A stretch of DNA of 44,950 nt from JBCBWG01 sp964579305. Its GTDB lineage: Bacteria; Pseudomonadota; Alphaproteobacteria; Rhizobiales; Hyphomicrobiaceae. Where the stretch lies: contig CAZOGY010000013.1 of NCBI GenBank assembly GCA_964579305.1, forward strand, positions 1 to 44,950. Reading direction: 5' to 3'. The notes beneath the pieces were generated by a model that worked only from the letters and a program-made list of their open reading frames with translations, did not search any database and was not told the DNA's origin. Below are positions 24,656 to 33,562 of the stretch, piece after piece (position 1 is the first letter of the stretch; every line of letters starts with the position of its first letter). A program made the position numbers and the translations under genes.

Positions 24656-27313
24656 TCATTGCGAGGACAACAACTTAGTGGCGATCTCATATACATCGCG
24701 AGACAGGTCCGGCGTTTTCGCTAGGGCTTTGAGCGTCGCTTTGGCCTGCTTGCGCCGCTCGGGTTCAAGCTGGCGCCACGTCGAAAATGCGCCGAGCAAG
24801 CGCGCGGCGACCTGGGGATTGAAACGGTCGATCTTGAGCACTTGCTCAGCAACAAACGCATAGCCCTTGCCGTCGGCGCGATGGAACTGCACGGGGTTCT
24901 GCATCGCGAACGACCCAATGACGGCGCGGATTTTGTTTGGTGTGGTTGCACTATATTGTGGATGCTTCAGAAGCTTGCGCACCCGTCCCAACGTGGCTTT
25001 GGCCGGCGCGAAAGCCTGAACGGCAAACCATGAATCGATCACGAGGTGATCGTGCCGCCACGTCTCCAAAAAGTGGTCGAGAACGGCTTGGCGCTCCTTG
25101 CCGGACCCAACCGCGAAAAGCGCCAGCGCGTGCGCCTGATCGGTCATGTTGGTCGCCTGCCAATAGTGCTGCGACAGCCGCTCGCGGTCGGTCTTGCGGT
25201 TGCGCGCGGACAGAACGGTCAGCACCGTATTGCGCAGCGACCGCTTGCCGACTTGCTCCGCCGTTGGCGCGTAGGCGGCCTCAATCGCATGATCCTCATA
25301 GAGCGCGGCGAGTGGATCTGCGAGTTGGCTGGCAAGCCGTTTCAAGAAAGCCTGCCGCCCTGCGTGAATGGAATCGGGATCGATATTGCGGCGTTGCTCC
25401 CGCGCGATATCAAGCTCGCTTGGAATGCGCAGGAGTTCAGCCCGATAGGCTGGCGACAGGTTCCCATCACATAAGGGATTGCACAGCGCCTGGGCGAACC
25501 GGTCAATGCGTTCAAGCTGTTCGCCCAACGGATCGCCCGATCGCGCCAGCGCGATGAGAGTGCGCATGGCGTAATCGTTTGCGGCCTGCCAGCGCGCGAA
25601 CGGATCGGTGTCATGCTTCATCAAAAACGCAAGCTGCGTATCCGACTGCGTCGATGAGATTGTCACCGGCGCGGAAAAGCCGCGCAGAAGTGAAACAACA
25701 GGTCGTTTCTCAATATCCTTGAACGTGAATGTCTGGCTGTCTTTGGTGATGTGGACCACGCCATCTTCGGCCGATTGGCGCCCGACGAGATCGAGCGGGA
25801 ATTCCTGACCGTCAGGCCCCAACAGGCCAATCCGCAATGGGATATGTAACGCCTTCTTGGTTTCCTGCCCGGGCGTCGGTCGCGTTTGCTGTGACACTGT
25901 CAGGCAAGCGCGTTTTTTTGCGCTATCGTAGGAAAGCTTGCAGGACACCTCGGGCGTTCCCGCCTGGCTGTACCAATGCCGAAATTGTTTAAGCGACACC
26001 CCGCTTGCGTCTTCAAAACACGCAATGAAATCCTCCACGGTCGCCGCGTCGCCATCGTGACGCTCGAAATAAAGATCCATCCCGGCCCGAAATTGATCAC
26101 GGCCAAGAATGGTCTCGATCATGCGCACGAGTTCAGCGCCTTTTTCATAAACGGTCGCTGTATAAAAGTTATTGATCTCGATATAGGTTTCCGGCCGCAC
26201 CGGATGTGCAAGCGGACCCGCATCCTCGGGAAATTGCCTGGCGCGCAATTGCCGGACATCGCCAATACGCTGGACATCGCGCGAGCGCTCATCACCGGTG
26301 AATTCCTGGTCACGATAAACCGTAAGCCCCTCCTTCAGGCAGAGCTGAAACCAGTCGCGGCAGGTGATCCGGTTGCCCGTCCAGTTGTGAAAGTACTCGT
26401 GGGCCACGACCGCTTCGATCGCCTCATAGGTCGCATCGGTCGCGGTCTCCGGGGAAGCCAGGATCAGCCGGTCGTTGAAAATATTGAGCCCTTTGTTTTC
26501 CATCGCCCCCATATTGAAATCGGAAACGGCCACAATATTGAAAACGTCGAGATCGTATTCGCGGCCAAAAACCTTTTCGTCCCACGCCATCGAACGCTTG
26601 AGCGAATCCATTGCCCAGGCACATCGCGATTCCTTGCCCGGTTCGCAATAAATGGTCAGGTCGACGTTGCGGCCCGACAGCGTCTGGAAGTTGGATGAAA
26701 ACGAGGCCAGATTACCGCCGACAAGTGCGAACAGATAGCTCGGCTTGGGGTGCGGATCTTTCCAGATCACATAATGGCGCCCTTTATCGCGGCATGTCCC
26801 ACGTTCAAAAAGATTGCCATTTGCCAGCAAGACCGGCGTCGTCTCCACATCACCTTCCACGCGGCAGGTGTAGGTTGCCAAGACGTCTGGCCGATCCAGA
26901 AAATATGTGATCCGGCGAAAACCTTCAGCCTCGCACTGCGTGCAATAGACCCCATTCGACCGGTAGAGCCCGCTCAGTGATTTGTTCGCGTCCGGGTCGA
27001 TTTCGGTGGTGATTTCAAGTCTGAACGCTGCGTCCGGCAGATTGGTCAGCGTGAGACTATCGCCAGTCAGCACCATATCCGCATCGTCCACCGCACCGCC
27101 ATCAATACGGATGTCGATCAACCGCAGGTGTTCGCCATCAAGACGCAGTGATTTCGGCGGGGTCCTCAGGGCAGGATTGGGCTCGACTTTCAGTTTTGCA
27201 ACGACGCGCGTTTCCCGCGGATGCAGGGAGACATCCAAATCGATGGTGTCAATCAGGTGGCTTGGTGGTTGATAGTCTTTCAGGCGGATCGGGCGCGGCG
27301 TGTCGGTTTTCAT
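24656..27313 (-). CDS. pepN: Aminopeptidase N (M1 metallopeptidase)
   Basis: An 885-residue cytoplasmic zinc aminopeptidase that removes N-terminal residues from peptides. The exopeptidase motif GAMEN is at 269-273. The zinc motif HEYFH comprises His305, Glu306 and His309, with the third ligand Glu328 in LKEGLTVYRDQEF. The proteobacterial PepN ending is present: DUF3458-type Ig-like and C-terminal helical domains, with RFNPQVAARLLGAFSTW near the end. Length matches the E. coli-type enzyme. ATG 27313 begins MKTDTPRPIRLKDYQPP, typical of PepN. It is apparently a single gene. Confidence 0.97.
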   Translation of the reverse strand: MKTDTPRPIRLKDYQPPSHLIDTIDLDVSLHPRETRVVAKLKVEPNPALRTPPKSLRLDGEHLRLIDIRIDGGAVDDADMVLTGDSLTLTNLPDAAFRLEITTEIDPDANKSLSGLYRSNGVYCTQCEAEGFRRITYFLDRPDVLATYTCRVEGDVETTPVLLANGNLFERGTCRDKGRHYVIWKDPHPKPSYLFALVGGNLASFSSNFQTLSGRNVDLTIYCEPGKESRCAWAMDSLKRSMAWDEKVFGREYDLDVFNIVAVSDFNMGAMENKGLNIFNDRLILASPETATDATYEAIEAVVAHEYFHNWTGNRITCRDWFQLCLKEGLTVYRDQEFTGDERSRDVQRIGDVRQLRARQFPEDAGPLAHPVRPETYIEINNFYTATVYEKGAELVRMIETILGRDQFRAGMDLYFERHDGDAATVEDFIACFEDASGVSLKQFRHWYSQAGTPEVSCKLSYDSAKKRACLTVSQQTRPTPGQETKKALHIPLRIGLLGPDGQEFPLDLVGRQSAEDGVVHITKDSQTFTFKDIEKRPVVSLLRGFSAPVTISSTQSDTQLAFLMKHDTDPFARWQAANDYAMRTLIALARSGDPLGEQLERIDRFAQALCNPLCDGNLSPAYRAELLRIPSELDIAREQRRNIDPDSIHAGRQAFLKRLASQLADPLAALYEDHAIEAAYAPTAEQVGKRSLRNTVLTVLSARNRKTDRERLSQHYWQATNMTDQAHALALFAVGSGKERQAVLDHFLETWRHDHLVIDSWFAVQAFAPAKATLGRVRKLLKHPQYSATTPNKIRAVIGSFAMQNPVQFHRADGKGYAFVAEQVLKIDRFNPQVAARLLGAFSTWRQLEPERRKQAKATLKALAKTPDLSRDVYEIATKLLSSQ

Positions 27314-27436
27314 AAAGTGAGACCCATTGGCGTGGTCAGGTGGTCAGGCAACTTGAGATGGTAATGCGTGCGCGTTCAAGTTTGGTAAGTTGACGCACGC
27401 AACGGCACAGCACGTGGGATTGTCACCCAGCCGTGC

Positions 27437-28555
27437 TCACCGGAGAAACTCCGTACGAACAGCCTGCGTGTGCGCGCCCAATGCCGGCACGGCGCCGAAC
27501 GTGGCCTCGTGCAAACCGCGTCCCGGCGGTGCGGGTAACCACACGTTGCCACCCGGCGTCGCGATCTCGATCTCGTGCAAGCAGGGATGGGCGAGCACAT
27601 CGGCGACGGCGTTGACCATCCCAAATGCCACGTCTGCCGCGTTCAGCTTTTCAACGGTTTGAACCGCGCTGAGGCGGCCCAATCCGTCTTGCACAAGCGC
27701 ATCGGTTGCTTCGCGGTTCGCAATCCGCGCAACGTTGGTGGCAAATCGCGCATCCGACACCGCAGAAGGCGCGTCGAGAACATCGATGCATAATCTTGCC
27801 CATTCGCGGTCGTTCTGGACCGCGATCAAGACATCGGCCGCATCAGCGGTTCGGAATACACCATACGGCGCCACGGATGGATGCTTCAGGCCAACGCGTT
27901 TTGGCGCCGTGCCATACCGCCCGTGCAGGAGCGGCACCGCCATCCATTCTGCGATGCAATCAAACATCGAGATTTCAATGTGCGTGCCAACGCCCGTCCG
28001 CGCCCTTACCAGAAGCGCTTCGAGGATGGCTTCGTAGGCATACATCCCCGAGGCAATATCGACGACGGAAACGCCAACGCGCGCTGGGGCGTCCGGTCCG
28101 CCCGTCACGCTGGCCAAACCGGCTTCTGCCTGAATAAGCAGGTCATAGGCCTTGCGGTTCACAAAGGGCCCATCGCCGCCATAACCGTTGATGGCGCAGG
28201 TGATCAGCTTCGGATTGCGCGCGCGCAGGCTGGCCTGGCCAACCCCGAGCCGGTCCAGCGCCCCAGGTTTCAGGTTTTGCAAGAACACGTCCGCTTGGTG
28301 ACACACGCTGATCAGGAGCTGGCGATCTTCGGGTTGGCGCAGATCGACCGTCACGCTCTGCTTGCCGCGGTTCAACCACACGAAATAGCTCGCCTGCCCG
28401 TGCGCAACGTCGTCATAGCCGCGCGCGAAATCCCCTTCCGGTCGCTCAAACTTGATCACGCGCGCACCGGCATCGGCCAGCCGTCGTGCACACAGCGGCG
28501 CGGCAACCGCCTGGTCAATCGACGCAACAAGCAGGCCGTCAAGCGGCAAGGTCAT
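27437..28555 (-). CDS. Family III CoA-transferase (CaiB/BaiF)
   Basis: A 372-residue enzyme moving CoA between carboxylic acids through an aspartyl intermediate. Family marks include VIKFERPEGDFARGYD near the N-terminus, FVWLNRGKQSVTVDLR, and the catalytic Asp138 in KAYDLLIQAEAGL, followed by VGVSVVDIASGMYAYEAILE. Length is slightly short of the usual ~400. The substrate cannot be named. Its ATG overlaps the stop of the dehydrogenase gene upstream (ATGA), so the two are co-translated and probably share a pathway for a branched or hydroxy acid. Confidence 0.9.
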   Translation of the reverse strand: MTLPLDGLLVASIDQAVAAPLCARRLADAGARVIKFERPEGDFARGYDDVAHGQASYFVWLNRGKQSVTVDLRQPEDRQLLISVCHQADVFLQNLKPGALDRLGVGQASLRARNPKLITCAINGYGGDGPFVNRKAYDLLIQAEAGLASVTGGPDAPARVGVSVVDIASGMYAYEAILEALLVRARTGVGTHIEISMFDCIAEWMAVPLLHGRYGTAPKRVGLKHPSVAPYGVFRTADAADVLIAVQNDREWARLCIDVLDAPSAVSDARFATNVARIANREATDALVQDGLGRLSAVQTVEKLNAADVAFGMVNAVADVLAHPCLHEIEIATPGGNVWLPAPPGRGLHEATFGAVPALGAHTQAVRTEFLR

Positions 28556-29442
28556 GGCGTGTCCTTCTTGCCCTCGGGCAACAATTCAAGCACGGCCGTT
28601 CCGTCGATGTCTCCGCGTCCCTGACCAACGAGCATGCGATAAAGCATCAACGATTGGCCGGTGATCGGTTGGGCCAAGCCTTTGTCCTTGGCAGCAGCCG
28701 ACACCATTTCGAGATCCTTCAGCACTTGCCGCGCATATCCCGTCGGGGTCCAGTCGCGCGGGATCATGCGCGCAAACGCCGACGGCAAGAGGTTCGAACC
28801 GGCGTGGCCTGACGCCAGCGCATCGGGGATCTTGGCCGCATCGACCCCGTAGGCCTCGGCCATCCGCAGGGCCTCGGCCATGACCACGAAATTGTTCAGC
28901 ACCAGGATCTGGTTGACGAGCTTCGTCGCCTGACCAGCGCCGGAACCACCCATGTGCGTGAACGTGCCAAGCGTCTGCATGAGCGGTCGCACAGCGCAGA
29001 TCGCGCGCTCATCGCCGCCCGCCATTATCGCGAGAGTACCGGCTTCGACCGCTGGCGGCCCGCCCGAGACCGGCGCGTCGACAAACAGCGGGGTGCCGCG
29101 CGATGCGCACCGCTGCGCCAGGTCATTGGTCGTTGCGATATCGGTCGTGGAGTGGTCGACAATCACGCGGCAGCGCGGGTTCTCAGCGGCAAGAATGCCG
29201 TCGCGACCGGCCACAACCTCCACCACATTCTGCGGCGTGGTCACGCAAATCAGAACGATGTCGGCTGCCTCAGCCAGTGTGGCCGGCGACGTCGCGCGTT
29301 TCCCGCCATGGGCTTCGGCCGCGGCTATCTTTTCAGGAACCACATCGTGGCACAGCGTCTCGTAGCCCTGATGCACCAGCCGTTTGACGAAGTTCTGGCC
29401 CATCAGGCCGAGCCCGACCATCCCAACCGTCAAATCCGCCAT
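28552..29442 (-). CDS. NAD(P)-binding beta-hydroxyacid dehydrogenase (3-HIBADH family)
   Basis: A 296-residue Rossmann dehydrogenase. The cofactor motif is VGLGLMGQNF (~10-18), the substrate signature DAPVSGGPPAVEAGTLAIMA (122-141) and the catalytic lysine Lys174 in GQATKLVNQ. The family oxidises 3-hydroxyisobutyrate, tartronate semialdehyde/glycerate, threonate or similar acids; the exact substrate is not readable. GGGAGCAGG precedes the ATG. It forms an operon with the CoA-transferase downstream. With propionyl-CoA carboxylase nearby, a branched-acid route ending in propionyl-CoA is possible but unproven. Confidence 0.92.
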   Translation of the reverse strand: MADLTVGMVGLGLMGQNFVKRLVHQGYETLCHDVVPEKIAAAEAHGGKRATSPATLAEAADIVLICVTTPQNVVEVVAGRDGILAAENPRCRVIVDHSTTDIATTNDLAQRCASRGTPLFVDAPVSGGPPAVEAGTLAIMAGGDERAICAVRPLMQTLGTFTHMGGSGAGQATKLVNQILVLNNFVVMAEALRMAEAYGVDAAKIPDALASGHAGSNLLPSAFARMIPRDWTPTGYARQVLKDLEMVSAAAKDKGLAQPITGQSLMLYRMLVGQGRGDIDGTAVLELLPEGKKDTP

Positions 29443-29530
29443 GGTGCCTGCTCCCGCGTTTTTTTATTTGGCAAACTGGTGCGTGAGAAAGGCTATGACG
29501 GTAAGCGAGGGTGGCACAAGGCGCCTGTTA

Positions 29531-29977
29531 TCATTGAGTGCTCTCAGAGATCATCTCCAGCGTCGCGGCATCGTGTTGTCCGCCATTGAACGCGTCAAGC
29601 ACGGCACGGTAGGAGAGTGCCTCCGGCGCGGCCCGTGCAAACAGCGTCATTGATGAAATCACCTTCTTGGCATCGATGTCGCCGACGATGTCGATCAGTG
29701 GGGTGCCGTGATGGGCGCACAAAAGCGTGCAGCATTCGGCCAGACGCGCATTGAGCAGTGCATGGCCATGGTACGCACGCGCTTCAGCCATCGAACCGAT
29801 ACCATAATATCGCCCGCGCTGGGATTGGCCGAGGCCGGCCAACTGCGGAAATATGAACCAGATCCAATGCGTGGTCTTTCGCCCGGCGCGCAGCTCAGCG
29901 CAGACCCGATCGTAGACCGGGTCCTGCGCGACCACGAACCGTGCGAGGTCGAATGGATCTGAGCCTTCGCGGGCCAT
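29531..29977 (-). CDS. DUF1810 family protein
   Basis: A 148-residue cytoplasmic protein matching DUF1810 over its length: DPFDLARFVVAQDPVYDRV, TTHWIWFIFPQLAGLGQS, YYGIGSMAEARAYHGHALL and the ending VLDAFNGGQHDAATL. No biochemical function is established to my knowledge. ATG 29977 is preferred over a longer frame because the domain begins right after it and the start lies one base from the stop of the SDR gene upstream. The two are therefore likely one operon on the minus strand. Confidence 0.92.
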   Translation of the reverse strand: MAREGSDPFDLARFVVAQDPVYDRVCAELRAGRKTTHWIWFIFPQLAGLGQSQRGRYYGIGSMAEARAYHGHALLNARLAECCTLLCAHHGTPLIDIVGDIDAKKVISSMTLFARAAPEALSYRAVLDAFNGGQHDAATLEMISESTQ

Positions 29978-29978
29978 G

Positions 29979-30662
29979 TCAGCCCTCAACTTGCGGTGTC
30001 GGGATGATCTGCATGTCGGCGACCGTAGCATGGGCCGGCGTTGACAGCACCGTCATGACGGCCCGCGCGATGTCGTCTGGGCGCAGGGCATGCGGCTTTG
30101 GATCATCGAAAAACGGCGTATCAACCATACCCGGCTCGATGTTGGTGACCCGCACGCCAGAGCCGGCGAGTTCCTGGCGCAGGTTCTGGACGTATCCGCG
30201 TACGAACCATTTCGTCGCGCCATAGATCGATCCATCAAGCGTAATCCGCCCTGCGCGCGAACCTGTGAAGATCAAGACGCCGCGGCTGGCCTTCAGCGAC
30301 GGCATCACCGCCTTTGCCGTCAAAACCGCGCCAAGCGTGTTGGTAAGGATCATGTCTTTCCAGTTGTCGGGATCACCGTTTTCCGTGCCGGAAGCCGACG
30401 CACCAATCCCGGCATTCGCAAACGCCGCATCCAGGTGGCCGAATTCCGACACGACGTTTTCAACGGCTGCGCTTTGCGAGGCCCAATCGGTGACATCGCA
30501 GGGGACCGACATCGCGTTGTCGGCGCCAAGCTCTTCCACGAGAGCGCTCAGTTTGTCCGTCGACCGCGCTGCAAGGGCGACTTTGTAGCCGTCGGCAACA
30601 GCCGCCCGCGCCGTTGCAGCCCCGATGCCTGTTGATGCGCCGGTGATAAGGATCGTTTTCAT
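29979..30662 (-). CDS. Short-chain dehydrogenase/reductase
   Basis: A 227-residue classical SDR. The cofactor motif is TGASTGIG (7-14), with NAG at 83-85 and catalytic Ser135, Tyr147 and Lys151 (IYGATKW). The fit is closest to the YdfG-like group (VRVTNIEPGMVDTPFF near the C-terminus), which reduces small 3-hydroxy acids or aldehydes; the substrate is unknown. ATG 30662 follows GAGGA at ~8 nt. DUF1810 follows at once. A divergent 203-bp region separates it from pccB. Confidence 0.93.
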   Translation of the reverse strand: MKTILITGASTGIGAATARAAVADGYKVALAARSTDKLSALVEELGADNAMSVPCDVTDWASQSAAVENVVSEFGHLDAAFANAGIGASASGTENGDPDNWKDMILTNTLGAVLTAKAVMPSLKASRGVLIFTGSRAGRITLDGSIYGATKWFVRGYVQNLRQELAGSGVRVTNIEPGMVDTPFFDDPKPHALRPDDIARAVMTVLSTPAHATVADMQIIPTPQVEG

Positions 30663-30865
30663 GGTCTGGTTCCTCAACTTGAACGTGCACAATACGCTGC
30701 ATCCCTAACGCGATGGCGGCCCGCGTCGTTCGCCCCAAGACCGTTCGGCGGTTTTCCGGCTCGATCGGGCGCGGGGCCTCGCCGGATGTCGCGTTTGCGC
30801 ATGGCTTTGCGCGTGCTAACGGCATGGGCCACATTGAGCAGCAGAACGGAAAGGCCCGCCGCGCC

Positions 30866-32398
30866 ATGAAGGACATCGTCAACGAACTCGAGCGTCGACG
30901 CGAACATGCAGCGCTTGGCGGTGGCCAGAAACGGATCAGCGCCCAGCACGCGCGGGGGAAACTGACCGCACGCGAACGCATTGAGCTGCTGATGGACGAT
31001 GGCTCGTTTGAGGAGTTCGACCGTTTCGTCGAGCACCGCTGTACCGATTTTGGCATGGAAGACCACAAGATCCCCGGCGATGGCGTGGTCACCGGCTGCG
31101 GCACCATCAATGGCCGAACGGTCTATGTGTTTGCCAAAGACTTCACTGTGTTCGGCGGCTCGCTGTCGGAAACTCACGCCCAGAAGATCACCAAGATCCA
31201 GGATATGGCGCTGCGGAATCGCGCACCCATTATCGGGCTGTTCGATGCTGGCGGCGCTCGCATCCAGGAAGGCGTTGCTGCACTCGGCGGCTACGGCGAA
31301 GTCTTCCTGCGCAATGTTCTGGCCTCAGGCGTAATCCCGCAAATTTCGGTGATCATGGGCCCATGTGCAGGCGGCGACGTGTACTCGCCCGCCATGACCG
31401 ATTTCATCTTCATGGTGCGCGATACCAGCTACATGTTCGTCACGGGGCCCGACGTCGTCAAAACGGTGACGAACGAGACCGTCACTGCCGAACAATTGGG
31501 CGGAGCATCGGTCCACACAACCAAGTCATCCATCGCGGATCGCGGCTACGAAAACGATGTCGAAGCGCTTTTGCAAATGCGCCGGCTTATGGACTTCCTG
31601 CCCGCCAACAACCTCGTCGGCGTGCCTGAACTGCCAACGCACGATCCAGCCGATCGCGTTGAGGAAAGTCTGGATACGCTGATCCCGGACAACCCCAACA
31701 AACCCTATGACATCAAGGAACTCATCCTGAAGGTCGTCGACGAAGGCGACTTCTTTGAAATTCAGGAAGCCTTTGCAAAAAACATCGTCGTCGGCTTTGC
31801 GCGGATGCAAGGGCGCACGGTTGGCGTTGTCGCCAATCAGCCGATGGTTCTGGCGGGCGTGCTCGATAGCGATGCCTCGCGCAAGGCTGCCCGTTTTGTT
31901 CGGTTTTGCGACTGTTTCGACATTCCGCTTGTCACCTTTGTTGACGTACCTGGCTTTCTGCCCGGAACAGCGCAAGAGTATGGCGGCCTGATCAAGCACG
32001 GCGCCAAGCTGCTGTTTGCCTATTCCGAAGCAACCGTCCCGAAAGTCACTGTAATCACACGCAAGGCCTATGGCGGCGCCTATGACGTGATGAGCTCCAA
32101 ACACATTCGCGGTGATATCAACTACGCGTGGCCGTCAGCCGAAATCGCGGTGATGGGCGCAAAAGGGGCTGCTGAAATCATCTACCGGTCCGAGTTGGGT
32201 GACGCTGACAAAATCCAGTCGCGCATCGATGAGTATCAACGCCGGTTCGCCAACCCGTTCGTGGCAGCCGAGCGCGGTTATCTCGACGACGTCATCTTCC
32301 CGCGCAACACGCGCGTGCGCATCTGCCGTGCCCTCAACATGCTTCGCGATAAGACCGTCGAAAATCCCTGGAAGAAGCACGACAATATCCCGCTTTGA
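30866..32398 (+). CDS. pccB: Propionyl-CoA carboxylase beta chain (carboxyltransferase)
   Basis: A 510-residue carboxyltransferase that moves CO2 from biotin to propionyl-CoA, giving methylmalonyl-CoA. ATG 30866 gives the family start MKDIVNELERRREHAALGGG; the longer frame upstream is not conserved-looking. Crotonase-fold marks are LFDAGGARIQEGVAALGGY, VIMGPCAGGDVYSPAMTDF and, in the second half, VDVPGFLPGTAQEYGGLIKH and RKAYGGAYDVMSSKH. The C-terminal KKHDNIPL is typical of PccB. The biotin-carrying alpha chain lies about 5 kb downstream, on the same strand but with six plus-strand or minus-strand genes between. A PIN-like gene follows after 35 bp. Confidence 0.96.
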   Translation: MKDIVNELERRREHAALGGGQKRISAQHARGKLTARERIELLMDDGSFEEFDRFVEHRCTDFGMEDHKIPGDGVVTGCGTINGRTVYVFAKDFTVFGGSLSETHAQKITKIQDMALRNRAPIIGLFDAGGARIQEGVAALGGYGEVFLRNVLASGVIPQISVIMGPCAGGDVYSPAMTDFIFMVRDTSYMFVTGPDVVKTVTNETVTAEQLGGASVHTTKSSIADRGYENDVEALLQMRRLMDFLPANNLVGVPELPTHDPADRVEESLDTLIPDNPNKPYDIKELILKVVDEGDFFEIQEAFAKNIVVGFARMQGRTVGVVANQPMVLAGVLDSDASRKAARFVRFCDCFDIPLVTFVDVPGFLPGTAQEYGGLIKHGAKLLFAYSEATVPKVTVITRKAYGGAYDVMSSKHIRGDINYAWPSAEIAVMGAKGAAEIIYRSELGDADKIQSRIDEYQRRFANPFVAAERGYLDDVIFPRNTRVRICRALNMLRDKTVENPWKKHDNIPL

Positions 32399-32433
32399 GT
32401 TTCGCTTGAGGCGCAGCGACCGGGAGACAAATC

Positions 32434-32832
32434 GTGACGCGGTTCGTGATTTGCCCCGGTACGGCTTTGCGTCTGGCGGGCGAACGCGCAGCGCCGGCGG
32501 CAGCTCATGCGCTGGTGGCGCCAACGCTGTTGCGCTCGCAGATCCTCACCGCACTCTATCAGGACTGGCGCGCCGGCACGTTGGAGCGTCACGAGGCGAA
32601 TGTCCGTCTGGACCACATTCGTGGCCTGCGCATTCGTCTGTTGGGTGACCGCGTTCTTCAGTCCCGCGCCTGGACAATTGCTGATCAGCTCAGCCTCGGC
32701 GACACTTTGAACGCTGAATATATCGCCTTGACGCAACTTCAAGCCGATGCCTTCATTTGTTCAGATAACGGTCTTGCCGGCATGGCTGCCGCGGTCGTCA
32801 AAATCGCGGCCTATGAAGCGTTGTTTGAGTGA
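32434..32832 (+). CDS. PIN-like protein with most catalytic acids replaced
   Basis: A 132-residue protein with the layout of a VapC-type PIN domain: FVICPGTALRLAGE (first strand), AHALVAPTLLRSQILTALY (second), TLNAEYIALTQLQADAFICS then DNGLA (end). PIN nucleases need four acidic residues. Here position 7 is Cys instead of Asp, position 36 is Gln instead of Glu and position 93 is Asn instead of Asp; only Asp111 remains. It is likely inactive as an RNase and no antitoxin gene is adjacent. GTG 32434 follows GGGAG at 8 nt. It lies 35 bp after pccB, so probably in its operon. The fold call is mine from pattern only. Confidence 0.7.
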   Translation: MTRFVICPGTALRLAGERAAPAAAHALVAPTLLRSQILTALYQDWRAGTLERHEANVRLDHIRGLRIRLLGDRVLQSRAWTIADQLSLGDTLNAEYIALTQLQADAFICSDNGLAGMAAAVVKIAAYEALFE

Positions 32833-32837
32833 AGCTG

Positions 32838-32894
32838 GAGCAAACTCTGATTTTACGGAATTGCTTTGCGATTTACATCGTCGGATGACGCTCT
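32838..32894 (-). repeat. Repeat B, copy 3 (internally deleted, inverted)
   Basis: On the minus strand it ends AATCGCAAAGCAATTCCGTAA-like, as in the 3' third of repeats B1 and B2. The other edge (GTCGGATGACGCTCT) matches the opposite terminus of the full copies. Thus about 57 bp keeps both ends but lacks the middle ~80 bp. It begins six bases after the stop of the PIN-like gene. Confidence 0.65.
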
Positions 32895-33036
32895 CGTACC
32901 GAACGGGCAATTGGTAGGTTCATTGAAACCGAGCGCAGACCTGCGCGGCTGTCGCAAGCGCAGCGGCGTCAGCAGCAAGTTCGCAACTGCCAAATAGGTT
33001 TCTTGGCGCAAGCGCTTCCAATCCGGCTGCCCCGCG

Positions 33037-33381
33037 TCACTCATTGGCTTTCCGGCTATCAACTGGCGCTTGATCCCGCTCGTGCATCCCGTAATCGCGA
33101 ATGACGCCGGCAACACGCAGGCGGTAGTCTTCGAAATGGACACCACGCCCCATGCGCTGGGCGCGGCGATGGGCAGCGAGCTTGCGCCATTGCTCCAGAG
33201 CGCTCTCGTCGCGAAACACCGACAGCGACAAGATCTTGCCGTCATCGGTCAGGCTCTGGAAGCGCTCCACCGAAATGAACCCGTCGATTTGCTCAAGCAG
33301 CGGGCGCAGTTCAGCGGCCAGGTCCAAGTACGCTTGCCGATATTCCGGTTTGGGACGAACTTCGAAAATCACGGCGATCAA
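33037..33381 (-). CDS. Antibiotic biosynthesis monooxygenase (ABM) domain protein
   Basis: A 114-residue dimeric alpha+beta-barrel protein: VIFEVRPKPEYRQAYLDLA, GFISVERFQSLTDDGKILSL and LSVFRDESALEQWRKLAAHR. ABM proteins are cofactor-free quinone or haem monooxygenases, or have unknown roles; nothing here decides between them. It starts with TTG at 33381, supported by GGGGAG 6 nt upstream; the nearby ATG is out of frame. It is divergent from the Old Yellow Enzyme gene across ~180 bp, which makes shared redox-related control possible. Confidence 0.85.
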   Translation of the reverse strand: MIAVIFEVRPKPEYRQAYLDLAAELRPLLEQIDGFISVERFQSLTDDGKILSLSVFRDESALEQWRKLAAHRRAQRMGRGVHFEDYRLRVAGVIRDYGMHERDQAPVDSRKANE

Positions 33382-33562
33382 GGCATGCTCCCCGGGTGAT
33401 GTGCGAGGTGATGACGCAAGTCGGCCGCGACGATCCTATCCTGTTTGCGACGCACGTGAACTACGCAACGACACACCGTCAATGCCGGGCCTATCGATTT
33501 GAACCAGCCCACCGCCAACATCGTTGCTCAACTAAAATCACAACCCAATAGGCACGGTGATC

